A stretch of 54,502 nucleotides of DNA from Candidatus Thermoplasmatota archaeon (GCA_035541015.1 DATLFM010000019.1:1-54502), one strand, 5' to 3'. Shown: positions 31,812 through 40,583, counted from the stretch's first letter. The notes: a model not told the origin generated them from the sequence alone. Made by a program: numbers and translations.

Positions 31812-33016
31812 TGGAGCGCCTTCCCCCCCGTCCGGGCGAGGAGCTTTGCCCGCAGGTCGCGGATCGCGTTCTGGTAGTTCACGAAAGCTTGGTAGGGCGA
31901 GTCGTACGGCGAGAAGTACGTGTGGATGTCCTGGTCGCCCATGTGCTTGGTCGTGCAGTAGTACAGATGGTCGCTCGTCTGCAGCAGGCGCCAGGCGTGC
32001 GTGAGGGCCGGGTCGTTGGCCTCGCGCACGAGCGGCGCCATCTCGCGCAGCTCGTTGAAGCAGAGGTGCTGCATCTCGTTGTGAAGCCACGCCGAGACGT
32101 CCCGCTCGGTGTCGGCCCACGAGATGGCAAAGGGCACCTCGATCTCGCCTACGGGCTCGTTGTGTTGCACGACCTCCGATGGCGTCACGAAGGAAACGTG
32201 CGGATGGGCGAGCGCAAAGCGTGGCAGGTGGCGCAGGAAGTCGAAGATGCCCGATTCGGGCCAGTTGTGCTCGCCGAAGGTCTCGTAGTCCATGAACAGG
32301 TTGACGCTTGCGCCTTCGGCCTGGGAAAGCCAGCTCGCGTACTTGTCGGCGGTGAGCGGCCACTCGGGCCACGAGGGGCCCGTCGAGAAGCGGAAGGCAA
32401 CGTCGTCCGAGAGCCGGTAGTTCTTCAGAAGGACCTTGAGCTTGCTTCCGGCGCGCGCGGGGCGATACACGTAGTTGGGCGATCGCCAGCCGAGGATCTT
32501 CTCGGTCCCCTCGGTCATCATGGCGTCGTAGCCGAGCGACTCGATCGTGCCCGCGATGCGGTTGTCGTAGATGAGCTCGGTGTTCCGGAAGATCCGCGGC
32601 TCGGCGGAGAGCTCGCGTTTCATGAGCTCCCGGTGCTCGCGAATCTGCTCCCGGTACTCGCTCTGGTCCTCCCAGAGACCCGCGAGGGAGTGGTAGTACG
32701 TCTCCTCCAGGAACTCGACGCAGCCGGTCCGCGCGAGCTCACGGAAGCTGTCCATGACCTCCGGGCGGAACCGGTTGGCCTGCTCGACGAACGTGCCCGA
32801 GAGCGAGAACGCCACCTTGAACCGCCCGCCGTGCTCGCGGATGAGATCGAGGAGCAGCCGGTTGGTCGGGAGGTAGCACTTGTCGGCCACGCGGTCGAAG
32901 ATGGCTTTGTTCTTCGCGTGGTCCCAGTATCGCTCGACGGGGATCGAGTCGAACACGCGAAGCCGCGCCAAGCGCATGGGCTGGTGGACCTGAAAATAGA
33001 AGCACACCGCCGTCAA
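31808..33016 (-). CDS. GH57 alpha-amylase / glucanotransferase
   Basis: 402-residue glycoside hydrolase of family 57, the size of the archaeal MJ1611-like group. It begins with the diagnostic CFYFQVHQPMRL. Other landmarks are FEEETYYH-type sequence (EFLEETYYHSLAGLW), FRNTELIYD with the likely nucleophile Glu, and FMDYETFGEHNW with the likely acid/base Asp. Acts on alpha-1,4-glucans, by hydrolysis or transfer. Start TTG 33016 overlaps the upstream stop as TTGA; an in-frame GTG at 33007 is the alternative. Cytoplasmic (no leader), consistent with turnover of internal glycogen together with the neighbouring GT4 and GH15 enzymes. Confidence 0.92.
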   Translation of the reverse strand: MTAVCFYFQVHQPMRLARLRVFDSIPVERYWDHAKNKAIFDRVADKCYLPTNRLLLDLIREHGGRFKVAFSLSGTFVEQANRFRPEVMDSFRELARTGCVEFLEETYYHSLAGLWEDQSEYREQIREHRELMKRELSAEPRIFRNTELIYDNRIAGTIESLGYDAMMTEGTEKILGWRSPNYVYRPARAGSKLKVLLKNYRLSDDVAFRFSTGPSWPEWPLTADKYASWLSQAEGASVNLFMDYETFGEHNWPESGIFDFLRHLPRFALAHPHVSFVTPSEVVQHNEPVGEIEVPFAISWADTERDVSAWLHNEMQHLCFNELREMAPLVREANDPALTHAWRLLQTSDHLYYCTTKHMGDQDIHTYFSPYDSPYQAFVNYQNAIRDLRAKLLARTGGKALH

Positions 33017-34200
33017 CTGGCGTACCCCCGCGCCGGCCGTCCCCGTCCCAGCACGCCCTCGTACACGTCCTTCGTCTTGCGTCCGCAGGCCGCCCAGGTG
33101 AACTTGCGGACCTCGAGCGCGCCGTTGCGCCCGAGGGTCTCCCGCAGGACGCGGTGGTCCAGAAGCGAGAGGACGAGGTCGGCCATCTCGTCGGCGTCCC
33201 AATAGTCGGTCTTGAGCACGTGCGCGAGGTTCTCGCCCACGCCCGTCGTCTTGCTCACGATCGTCGGCAAGCCCGAGGTCATGGCCTCGAGCACGCTGAT
33301 GCCAAAGGGCTCGGAGACCGACGGCAGCACGTAGACGTCGGACTGGCGGTAGACCTCGGGAAGGCGGTCCTCGGGCACGTACCCGGCGAACGTGACGTTG
33401 CGCGCGATGCCCTCGTGCGCGGCGAAGCGCACCATCTCCCCGAGCATCTCGCCCTTGCCGGCCACCACGAACTCGACGTCCCGCCGCGAGCGGAGAACGC
33501 GACGGGCCATCTCCATGAAGTGCATGGGCCCCTTCTGGCGCGAGACGCGCGAGAGGAACAGCACGCGCCGGCGCACGGCGCCGTAGTCCCGCTCCGCCGC
33601 GGTGGAGAACTTTGCGAAGTCGACCCCGTTGTGGACGGGCACGAGGCGCGAGCGATCGGCGCCGTAGAGGCGGGCGAGCTCGTGGCCCGTGTAGCGCGAG
33701 ACGCTGATGACGGCGTCGGCCTCCCGCGAGACGCGGCGCTCGACGTCCATGATCCACGACTGAGGGTAGAAGCCGGCGCTTCGGTCCCACTCCGTCGAGT
33801 GGCAGGTCCAGACGAGCGGCTTGCCCGTGACGCCGCGCAGGTGCAGGGCGGCCGGCGCCGTGATCCAGTCGTGGGCGTGGATGAGGTCGGCGTCGTGGGA
33901 TCGGAATTCGCGGGCCAGGCGCGCGTTGTACTGCGCGACGGCGTCGTTGAACGCCGCATCGTAGCCGCGCTTGCGGGTGCCTCCGTACGGGGAAGCGATC
34001 GGTTCGGCCTCGACCTCGATGATGTTGAGGTGCCTGTGCGCGTCGGCCACCCGAAGGTCCCCCTCGGCGGCGACGCGGGGCATGTAGAAGTCGATCTCGA
34101 CGCCAAGCTTGGCAAGCTGGAGCGTGAGCTCGAGGCAATGGACGCCAAGGCCTCCCGCCAGGAACGGCGGGAACTCCCAACCGATCATCGCCACCTTCAT
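33013..34200 (-). CDS. GT4/GT5-like glycosyltransferase, probable glycogen synthase
   Basis: 395 residues, GT-B fold. The N-terminal MIGWEFPPFLAGGLGVHC carries the Gly-rich loop of glycogen synthase-like enzymes; HAHDWIT-type sequence (LIHAHDWITAPA) and HNGVDFAKF follow; the nucleotide-sugar site is FGISVLEAMTSGLPTIVS. Archaeal homologs next to GH57 and GH15 genes act as glycogen synthases, using UDP- or ADP-glucose. The gene starts 13 bases after the GH15 stop with a GGAGG-type site (AAGGAGGCTGTCCC) before ATG 34200, and its stop is overlapped by the GH57 start. Confidence 0.9.
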   Translation of the reverse strand: MKVAMIGWEFPPFLAGGLGVHCLELTLQLAKLGVEIDFYMPRVAAEGDLRVADAHRHLNIIEVEAEPIASPYGGTRKRGYDAAFNDAVAQYNARLAREFRSHDADLIHAHDWITAPAALHLRGVTGKPLVWTCHSTEWDRSAGFYPQSWIMDVERRVSREADAVISVSRYTGHELARLYGADRSRLVPVHNGVDFAKFSTAAERDYGAVRRRVLFLSRVSRQKGPMHFMEMARRVLRSRRDVEFVVAGKGEMLGEMVRFAAHEGIARNVTFAGYVPEDRLPEVYRQSDVYVLPSVSEPFGISVLEAMTSGLPTIVSKTTGVGENLAHVLKTDYWDADEMADLVLSLLDHRVLRETLGRNGALEVRKFTWAACGRKTKDVYEGVLGRGRPARGYAS

Positions 34201-34213
34201 GGGACAGCCTCCT

Positions 34214-36091
34214 TCATTCGGTGCGGTCGTCCGCCACGCCCTCGCGATGGCGGCGGTACTTGTTCACGACGTCGGCGAACGTCGAATGGCTCCAGGTGAG
34301 CGGCGTCACGGACGTGTGCTCGCCCGTGCGGCCGTCCAGCTGCTCGGGCAGGAGGAACGTCTGCGAGGCGGTGTCCGCCGCCCACTCGATGAGCTCAAGG
34401 CATCGCTTCTCTCGGCCCAGCAGCAGGTGCGCCTCGGCCAGCCACAGCGTGCAGATGATCCACGGGTTCTCCTTGCCGTAGTACGTGTCGTTCTCGTACC
34501 GCGCAAGCCCGCCCACCTCCGCGTTCCACAGCCGCGCCTCGATGGCCTGCACGAGGCGCTCGGCCCGCTTGTCGGAGGGCTCGAGCACCCCGAGCTTCAC
34601 GGCAAGGAGCGTCGAGGCGTCGATCGTCTCGTCCAGGGGATCGATGGACTTCCGGAAGCAGCCGCGCGCGTCGTCCCAGAGGTGCTCGAGGGTGGCCTCG
34701 CGCATGCGGCGCGCGACCTGGTGCCACCGGGTCGTCTCCTTGCCGAGCTGCTCGCCGATGCGGGCCGCGCGCTCGAGGCCGTGCGACACGGCCGCGCACG
34801 TGTAGGCGTTGACCGTCTTGCGCTCCTCCCACAGGTCGAAGCTCGGCTTGGGCAGCCCCCGCTCGTCGACGAAGCTCTCGAGCCAGTTGGCGCCCTTCTT
34901 CACCATGGGCCAAAGCTCGAGGAGCTGGTCGAGGTCGCCGTGGCGCTTGAAGTGGTGCCAGGCGGCGGCGAGCACCGTGGCCGTCTGGTCGGCCTGGATG
35001 AAGGGAGGAGGATGCCACGTGCTGCCCACGGTGCCGTCCGGGAAGTGGCGGTGCAGGAAGTAACCCTCGTCCTCCTGGCACTTGGCCGCGAACTGGAGGA
35101 ACCGGTGCGCGTACTCGTACAAGCCCACCTCGTCCATGGCCTTGCTGATGTAGCCGCCGTCGCGCCACCAATTGTACGTGTACGTGTCTCCGCTGCCCTT
35201 GAGCGTGCGCGGGTCGGGCGAGGCGACGACGGCCCCGTTCACGGAGGCGCAGTCGCGCAGCAGGAAGACCGTGCGCTCGTACACGTCCTGGGCCGTGCGG
35301 GAGAGGTCGGCGGGGATCCGCAGGCTCTTGTTCGAGAGCCAGTGGCGCCAGAAGTCGATCGCCTCGCGCGAGAGGCCCGCCGGGTCGCGGCGCGAAAGCA
35401 TGGCGTAGAACGCGTTCACCGCGTGGCGGCTTTGGCCCACCATCACGAGCAGGTAGACGATCGCCTCGCCGTCGGGTTGCACCTCGACGTCCCACTGCAC
35501 GACCGAGTCGGCCGCGCCGTGGCTGATGAGGCCGCCCTCGAGCTTGCCGTCCTCGGCGTCGACGTGCGAGCCGCGCAGGCCCTTCAGGGTGTGCTCGCCG
35601 CAGGTGAACCCGGTGAAGTCGGGGCGGCCCCAGAGCTGGAAGTAGAAGTTGCGCTTGTAGTGGTTCACCGTCTTTCGCTCGCTGTCCCAGTAGCAGGTGT
35701 CCTGGTACATCGATTCCTGGATGGTAAGCGATTGATAGTGGAAGACACGAAGCTTGCGCACGCGCGGCCCGTGGTTCCGGACGCGAATGCGCCGGATGAC
35801 GAGGTCGTGGTTGGAGTGGACCATGTCGGTCACGCGCACCTCAAGCTCCGTGCCGTGGTAGGCCGTCTCGGCCGCGTTCGATTGCGCCACGAGCGACTGC
35901 TCGATCCGCCAGCCCGTGGGGCCCGGCTCGGAGAGCCACGAGAAGCGGCGCGTCTCGGCGTCGAAGATCCCAAGGCGGACCTCGCGGAGATGTTGGTACT
36001 GACCCGCGTACGGGTAGTACAGCTGGGCCCAGTTGCCAAGCTCGTCGACCGTGAGTAGGATGCGCGAGTTGCCGGCGAGCATCGTGATCAT
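34214..36091 (-). CDS. GH15 glucoamylase
   Basis: 625 residues; releases beta-D-glucose from the ends of alpha-glucans. An N-terminal beta-supersandwich (about 1-260) precedes the (alpha/alpha)6 barrel. Landmarks: YNWWRDGGYISKAM, FIQADQTATVLAAAW, DLWEERKTVNAYTC with a catalytic Glu, and YYGKENPWIICTLWLAEAH with the second Glu. No leader, so it is cytoplasmic like archaeal glycogen-degrading glucoamylases. First gene of the four-gene operon. TTTATAC on the minus strand at 36127-36134 would start transcription near 36105, about 14 bases from ATG 36091; ATG 36082 is an alternative start. Confidence 0.93.
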   Translation of the reverse strand: MITMLAGNSRILLTVDELGNWAQLYYPYAGQYQHLREVRLGIFDAETRRFSWLSEPGPTGWRIEQSLVAQSNAAETAYHGTELEVRVTDMVHSNHDLVIRRIRVRNHGPRVRKLRVFHYQSLTIQESMYQDTCYWDSERKTVNHYKRNFYFQLWGRPDFTGFTCGEHTLKGLRGSHVDAEDGKLEGGLISHGAADSVVQWDVEVQPDGEAIVYLLVMVGQSRHAVNAFYAMLSRRDPAGLSREAIDFWRHWLSNKSLRIPADLSRTAQDVYERTVFLLRDCASVNGAVVASPDPRTLKGSGDTYTYNWWRDGGYISKAMDEVGLYEYAHRFLQFAAKCQEDEGYFLHRHFPDGTVGSTWHPPPFIQADQTATVLAAAWHHFKRHGDLDQLLELWPMVKKGANWLESFVDERGLPKPSFDLWEERKTVNAYTCAAVSHGLERAARIGEQLGKETTRWHQVARRMREATLEHLWDDARGCFRKSIDPLDETIDASTLLAVKLGVLEPSDKRAERLVQAIEARLWNAEVGGLARYENDTYYGKENPWIICTLWLAEAHLLLGREKRCLELIEWAADTASQTFLLPEQLDGRTGEHTSVTPLTWSHSTFADVVNKYRRHREGVADDRTE

Positions 36092-36126
36092 GCGTGGGCG
36101 CCGTGTCGGCGTAGGTCACCATCCGG

Positions 36127-36136
36127 GTATAAATTC
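36127..36136 (-). promoter_or_regulatory. TATA box of glycogen operon
   Basis: GAATTTATAC read on the minus strand, centre near 36131, within the 78-base gap after the GH35-like gene. It predicts a short leader before the GH15 start at 36091, so the GH15 operon can be transcribed apart from the GH35 gene. Confidence 0.6.
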
Positions 36137-36169
36137 ACGGTCGACCGGGGGAACCGCACGCGTCGCCCG

Positions 36170-38824
36170 TTACGCCTTGCCGTTCCCGCGCACGGTCACG
36201 GCGCCCCCGCGCGAGAGATCCTGCATTTCGATCTCCACGCCCGCGTCGACGCGCCGCCAGGGCACGTTGCCGCGCGGCGAACCCACGGACGAGGCTTCGA
36301 GCGGCAACCGGACGCGCACGGGACGCGCGGGCGCGTGGGCGATCGAGACGCGCCACCGGTCGGGCCCGACCTTGGCCACGCAGAGGTCGCACGGCGCGTC
36401 CGCCGACCACGCGCCGCCGGGTTCCTCCAGAAGCGGCGGCACCGCCACGGAGTCGTTGTCGTTCACGCACTTGAGCAGGAGGCTTCGCGCGCGGCCTCGC
36501 TCGAAGGAAACCGCGCAGACCGTCTCCGGCACGAGCCCCACCCGGAAGCGGTCGTGGCGGCCCGAGGCGCCCGTGAACTCGACCTCGACCACGCGGGGAG
36601 ACGGGTTGCGGCCCACGACGAAGAGGTGCTCCACGTCCGCGTTGCCAAGCCCACCGTATTGCCACGCGTAGACGGATGGGGCGGAAGGGACCGCGCGCGC
36701 CCACGCCAACCGGGCGTCGGAGTAGCGTTGCGCCACCTTGCGGACGAGCTCGCGGTTGGCGCCGACGCGGTCCAGCGGGTCGCCGCTCAAGGAGGCGTAC
36801 CACGGGTGGAATCCGAGGTAGATCCCGGTTCCCTTGCCGTAGGCGCGAACGTACCCGATCGTCTCGACCTCCGCGCGCGCGACGGCGAGCGCGTCGTCGG
36901 GACGGTCCACGGCCACGATCCAGTCCCACGCGCGTCCGATCGTTCCGCAGCCGTCGAGCGTGACCTCGAGGTTTTTACCGTCTGGAAGTTCGTGGAACCG
37001 CCGCTCGCGGTGGCCAAAGAGGCGCCGCAGCGGGTGGTCTTCCGTGGGCACGAGGTGCTCGTCCAAACGGGGCAGGAGGCCGGTCCAAAGAAGCGTGCCG
37101 CCGCGCGCGACGAACTCGACGAGCTTTGCCTGCGTGCCGGCGTCCATGTACTCGTATCCGCCCACGCAGAGCATCTTGTACTCGGCGATCCGGGAGACGG
37201 GCTCGTCGTAGACGTTCACCTGACCCGCGCCAAGCTGCGCGTCAAGCGCGCTCTCCAGGAACGCCTCCAGGCCGCGGTAGGCGACGCGCGGGCAGGCGCG
37301 GAATCCCGACGCGCGCCACGGATGCTCGTCGACGGCCCCGTGCGGCGCCCACGCACCGGCCCAGGCGTAGGGCGGGTAGACGGCCCAGGCGAGGTCGGCG
37401 CGCGAGGGGCCCACGAAGCTGTCGCCCTCGGCCTCCAGGTAATCGGCAAGCTGCCGGACGGTCCAGAACTTCGCGTCGAGCGAGCCGTCGGCGTGGATGG
37501 GCGCGTGCGGCGGATAATCGAGGTCGGCACGCGTCCAGGCGGGAAGCCCGCCGTAGTGCGTCGGCAACACCTGTCCGTGGAGATTGTCGTCCCGTCGCCA
37601 CGCGCGCGTGCCGACCATGGTGTAGACGTTGAGCCCCGTGGCTCCGCCGGCCACAAAGAGCGCGCTTTGGAAGTAGCTTGGCTGCACCCATTCGTAGGCG
37701 GGGTCGTAATAGTCGCTGAAGCCCCAGTTCTCCTCCAGGTTGACGCCGCGCTCGCGCGTGGCCGCGAGCACGTACTGCAGGAACGCCTTGGGCTGGTGGC
37801 TTGCCACGCCGCCCCAGTTCGTGTACCCCCAGCGAACGCCGTGCCCGGAATGCCAGGCCACCTTCGAGTACCAGCCGTCGTTCGAGCCGGCATGCGTCTG
37901 GTAGGCGTTGCCGTTGGGCGCGTAGTTCATGAACACGGGCAGGTCCGTCGGCATGCCCCCCTCGAACAGGTAGGCCCGGTAGCGGCGGATCACCTTCTCG
38001 TACAGGACGTGCGTGTAGCGGCTTCGGTCGAGGTACGTCAGCATGCCGGCGGGCGAATCGGCCGCGCGAAGCTGGCGCGGGCTTGGAACCTCCGCCCAGC
38101 GCTCGTGGCGGGTCCCGTGGAGCGCATTGTAGCGCGCAAGCGACTCGTACGCCGCGGCCAAAAACTCGTGCCAGAGCGCGGTGCTGCTTCGGCTGTACCC
38201 GTAGTTCGGGATGATGCCGCTTGCCGCGTCGCTGTAGAGGCCCTCGTTCAGGAGCTGGATCGCCACGATGGGGCCCTTCGGGCTTGCAAAGGGCCCGATC
38301 ACCTCGCGCGCCACCATGGAGAGCCAGTCCCGCACGTACTCGTTGAACGCGGCGTCCAAGGGCGCCGGAAGCTTGCGGTGGGATTCCGGCACGCGCGGGT
38401 TCTGGATCCACCGGTACGGCTCGCCGTCGCCCATGAGCTCGGGCTCGATGCTCGGGTTGCGGTCCGGGTCGACGTACGTCGGAAGCCCGCCGAAGCGAAG
38501 CTCCGCGTGCACGAAGGGGCCCGGCTTTGCGATCACGGCGAGTCCCCGCTCCTGGCACAGCCGGAGGAAGCCCTTCACGTTCCGGTTGGGCTGCGTGCGA
38601 CCGTCGAAGTCGTACGCGCCGTGACCCCGCAGCGGATCCTCGGGCGCATGATGGCGCCACGGAATGTAGCACGTGACCACGGGCACGCCGGCGCGGAGGA
38701 ACTCGTCCAGGCGCGGTCCCCAATTGTCCGCCTCGTCCCGGTAGTAAGGGTAGTCGCCCGAGAGGAGGAACCGGGGCCGGCCGTTGTGGACGAACACCCC
38801 GCGATGCACATCGACTGCGCTCAA
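36170..38824 (-). CDS. GH35-like beta-galactosidase family hydrolase
   Basis: 884 residues, no leader. The barrel begins at once: FLLSGDYPYYRDEADNW, LDEFLRAGVPVVTCYIPW, GLAVIAKPGPFVHAELRFGG, all typical of GH35/GH42-clan enzymes. The probable acid/base Glu is in VAIQLLNEG and a candidate nucleophile is in NLEENWGF. A middle domain resembling a trimerisation/Rossmann-like region (KMLCVGGYEYMDAGTQAKLV) and C-terminal beta domains follow. Likely beta-galactosidase or a related beta-glycosidase. The start is TTG 38824: GGGAGGA lies six bases upstream, and the codon overlaps the stop of a small zinc-finger gene as TTGA. Confidence 0.87.
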   Translation of the reverse strand: MSAVDVHRGVFVHNGRPRFLLSGDYPYYRDEADNWGPRLDEFLRAGVPVVTCYIPWRHHAPEDPLRGHGAYDFDGRTQPNRNVKGFLRLCQERGLAVIAKPGPFVHAELRFGGLPTYVDPDRNPSIEPELMGDGEPYRWIQNPRVPESHRKLPAPLDAAFNEYVRDWLSMVAREVIGPFASPKGPIVAIQLLNEGLYSDAASGIIPNYGYSRSSTALWHEFLAAAYESLARYNALHGTRHERWAEVPSPRQLRAADSPAGMLTYLDRSRYTHVLYEKVIRRYRAYLFEGGMPTDLPVFMNYAPNGNAYQTHAGSNDGWYSKVAWHSGHGVRWGYTNWGGVASHQPKAFLQYVLAATRERGVNLEENWGFSDYYDPAYEWVQPSYFQSALFVAGGATGLNVYTMVGTRAWRRDDNLHGQVLPTHYGGLPAWTRADLDYPPHAPIHADGSLDAKFWTVRQLADYLEAEGDSFVGPSRADLAWAVYPPYAWAGAWAPHGAVDEHPWRASGFRACPRVAYRGLEAFLESALDAQLGAGQVNVYDEPVSRIAEYKMLCVGGYEYMDAGTQAKLVEFVARGGTLLWTGLLPRLDEHLVPTEDHPLRRLFGHRERRFHELPDGKNLEVTLDGCGTIGRAWDWIVAVDRPDDALAVARAEVETIGYVRAYGKGTGIYLGFHPWYASLSGDPLDRVGANRELVRKVAQRYSDARLAWARAVPSAPSVYAWQYGGLGNADVEHLFVVGRNPSPRVVEVEFTGASGRHDRFRVGLVPETVCAVSFERGRARSLLLKCVNDNDSVAVPPLLEEPGGAWSADAPCDLCVAKVGPDRWRVSIAHAPARPVRVRLPLEASSVGSPRGNVPWRRVDAGVEIEMQDLSRGGAVTVRGNGKA

Positions 38825-38943
38825 TGGCGTCCTCCCTGCCGGTGGAGATGGTGGGCCGGACCCTCGTGCACGAGCCGCCGGTGCAGCACGAGCGCGTGGG
38901 CCGATGCGAACTCCGCCAGGCAAGCGGCGCAACGAAGCGTCAT
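38821..38943 (-). CDS. 40-residue C2H2 zinc-finger microprotein
   Basis: A short open frame with ATG 38943 and a stop overlapping the GH35-like start (TTGA). The product contains one perfect C2H2 finger, C-x2-C-x12-H-x4-H, beginning RCAACLAEFASAHAL at residues 4-18, followed by a His-rich tail (HEGPAHHLHRQGGRH). GGTGAGG precedes the ATG. A full finger with no stop codon and coupling to the next gene argue that it is real, though it is below usual gene-calling length. A DNA- or RNA-binding regulator of the sugar gene is possible. Another mini-finger is encoded at 41526-41717. Confidence 0.72.
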   Translation of the reverse strand: MTLRCAACLAEFASAHALVLHRRLVHEGPAHHLHRQGGRH

Positions 38944-38959
38944 GGCCTCACCATGACGC
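38937..38959. promoter_or_regulatory. Inverted repeat GCGTCATGG-CCTCA-CCATGACGC at zinc-finger gene start
   Basis: Perfect nine-base arms with a five-base spacer, overlapping the ATG of the zinc-finger microprotein. Position suits an operator for autoregulation or a hairpin hiding the ribosome site. Confidence 0.55.
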
Positions 38960-39052
38960 CGGCCGCCCAGGGAATCCCTTTGGGACGTCCCCCGGCGGCG
39001 TCAAGCGTCCCCGAAACCTTACCCGCCGGCGCGCGGACAATCGTCGGTGACC

Positions 39053-39418
39053 ATGCGGTACGTCACGGTGGACGAAGCAAAGCGCCGCATCGAGGCCGAC
39101 GGGCGGGTCGTCGTGCTGGACGCGCGGGCCTCCGAGCGGTACGGGCAGGGCCGCGTGCCCGGCGCCATCAACCTGCCCGCCGACGCGCCCGACCTCGCGC
39201 GGCGGGCGCGGGATCTCGTCCTCGACACGCAAGCGACCATCCTCGTGTACGCCGAGAACTCACGGTCCCCGGAAAGCCGCCAGGTCGCGCGCACGATGGA
39301 CGCCATGGGGTACCGCGACGTCCTGCTGTTCGACGGCGGGTTCTCGCAGTGGGCCGGCGCGGGCCATCCGGTCGAGCCCTCGGAGACGCCCGAGGAGCCC
39401 GACGCGGCGCGACTCTAG
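39053..39418 (+). CDS. Rhodanese-like domain protein lacking the catalytic Cys
   Basis: 121 residues, one rhodanese domain (MRYVTVDEAKRRIEADG, VVLDARASERYGQGRVPGAINLP, ILVYAENSRSPES). The active-site loop normally starts with Cys; here the position is Ala in VYAENSRS, so sulfur transfer by the usual persulfide route is not possible. The protein at 40639-41001 is its close paralog and keeps Cys. ATG 39053 is preferred to GTG 39047 because both paralogs then begin MRY. Its stop overlaps the end of the convergent glucose dehydrogenase gene by four bases. A binding or regulatory role is likely. Confidence 0.85.
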   Translation: MRYVTVDEAKRRIEADGRVVVLDARASERYGQGRVPGAINLPADAPDLARRARDLVLDTQATILVYAENSRSPESRQVARTMDAMGYRDVLLFDGGFSQWAGAGHPVEPSETPEEPDAARL

Positions 39419-40497
39419 TCCATGGCGCCCCACGCGAGCGCCTTCTTGACGACGCGCTCCTCGCCGAAGGCCTCCTCGGCCTGCCACGGGGCAAACGTCC
39501 GCGTGATGGCGGCCCGCGGAAGATCCCCCCAACGCGCCCGCATCATGCTCAAGGCCGCAAGCGCCCGCTCGAAGTGCTCCCGGCGGCTGTTGACGGAGCC
39601 CATGATCGCTCGGTTGCCCAAGACAAGATCGCGCAGGACCGCCGCCGGCAGGCGTGCATGCGCCTGGGGCGAGGGAAGGCCCAGCTGCACGAGGAGACCG
39701 TTTGCCGCAAGCGCCGCCGCCGTTTGGACGGTGACGTCCGGATTCCCGGTCGTCTCGAACGCAACGTCGAAACCGCCTCCCGCGCGGGCGGCCTCGCCAA
39801 GCGAAGTTTCGCGGACGTCCACGTGCGCGGCGCCCACGCGGGCAAGGAGCCTACCGCCGGGCTCCTCGGGGCCGCTGCGATCCGCGCCCACCACCTTTGC
39901 GCCTTCGAGCGCCATCCGCATCGCGGCAAGCCCCCCGAGGCTGCCGATGCCGACGACAAGCACGCGGGCGCCTTCGAACGAGCCGGCAAACCACGGCAGG
40001 CGAGCCTGCACGCGGCGCGCCTGGTCGAGGGCCTTCTCCACGATGGACAGGGGCTCGGCGAGCACGGCCGCCCGCCCGAGCTCCGGCGGCGCGCGGACGA
40101 GGCGCTCGGGCGCCTCGACGAAGAGATCCTGCATGAAGCCGTGCGCCTGCTTGATGCCGCGCTCGACGTACGCGTCGGTCTCGCAGTGATCCGGCGCGCC
40201 GTGGGCGCAAGCAAGGCACCGGTCGCAGCCTCGTCGAACGAGCGGGACGACGAGATCGCCGGGAGCCAGGCCCGACCCGGCCGGCGCCGCGACCACTTCG
40301 CCGAGCGCCTCGTGGCCGAGCACGAGCTCCCCTTCGCCCGGCGGAAGCCTGCCCTCGCCCGCGACGACCTCCTCGTCCGTGCCGTCGATGCCCGTCCACA
40401 GCGTGCGGACGAGCGCTTGGCCCGGCGCGGGGGAAGGCTCCGGCAGCTCGGCAAGACGCGGCTCGCGGCGTCCGGGGCTCCAGACGACGGCGCGCAT
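39415..40497 (-). CDS. gdh: Glucose 1-dehydrogenase, archaeal zinc-dependent MDR type
   Basis: 360 residues; oxidises glucose to gluconolactone with NAD(P)+, first step of the archaeal Entner-Doudoroff variants. Order: catalytic domain with GIDGTDEEVV, VLGHEALGEV, structural zinc site C-x2-C-x2-C-x7-C in RGCDRCLACAHGAPDHC, then LAEPLSIVEKAL; Rossmann domain with VVGIGSLGGLAAM. Where Sulfolobus-type enzymes have Cys as catalytic zinc ligand (GICGAD), this one has Asp (GIDGTD), as in Haloferax glucose dehydrogenase. ATG 40497 gives the conserved MRAVVW start. It links the glucoamylase products to oxidation as an alternative to the ROK kinase. A perfect palindrome lies 65 bases upstream. Confidence 0.92.
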   Translation of the reverse strand: MRAVVWSPGRREPRLAELPEPSPAPGQALVRTLWTGIDGTDEEVVAGEGRLPPGEGELVLGHEALGEVVAAPAGSGLAPGDLVVPLVRRGCDRCLACAHGAPDHCETDAYVERGIKQAHGFMQDLFVEAPERLVRAPPELGRAAVLAEPLSIVEKALDQARRVQARLPWFAGSFEGARVLVVGIGSLGGLAAMRMALEGAKVVGADRSGPEEPGGRLLARVGAAHVDVRETSLGEAARAGGGFDVAFETTGNPDVTVQTAAALAANGLLVQLGLPSPQAHARLPAAVLRDLVLGNRAIMGSVNSRREHFERALAALSMMRARWGDLPRAAITRTFAPWQAEEAFGEERVVKKALAWGAMD

Positions 40498-40561
40498 GCG
40501 GGGACGTTTCCCGGCGCGCTCATCCCGGTTGGGGGACGCTTGCGGGCGGCGCGCCCGCCCG

Positions 40562-40583
40562 TTACTGCGCAGATGCGCAGTAA
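40562..40583. promoter_or_regulatory. Perfect palindrome TTACTGCGCA-GA-TGCGCAGTAA
   Basis: Ten-base perfect arms with a two-base centre in the gap between gdh and the second rhodanese gene. TACT at one end and AGTA at the other recall sugar-responsive TrmB sites, but the inner spacing is longer than the published halophile motif. It overlaps a TTGTTTAC element that may be the gdh TATA box on the minus strand. Confidence 0.7.
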
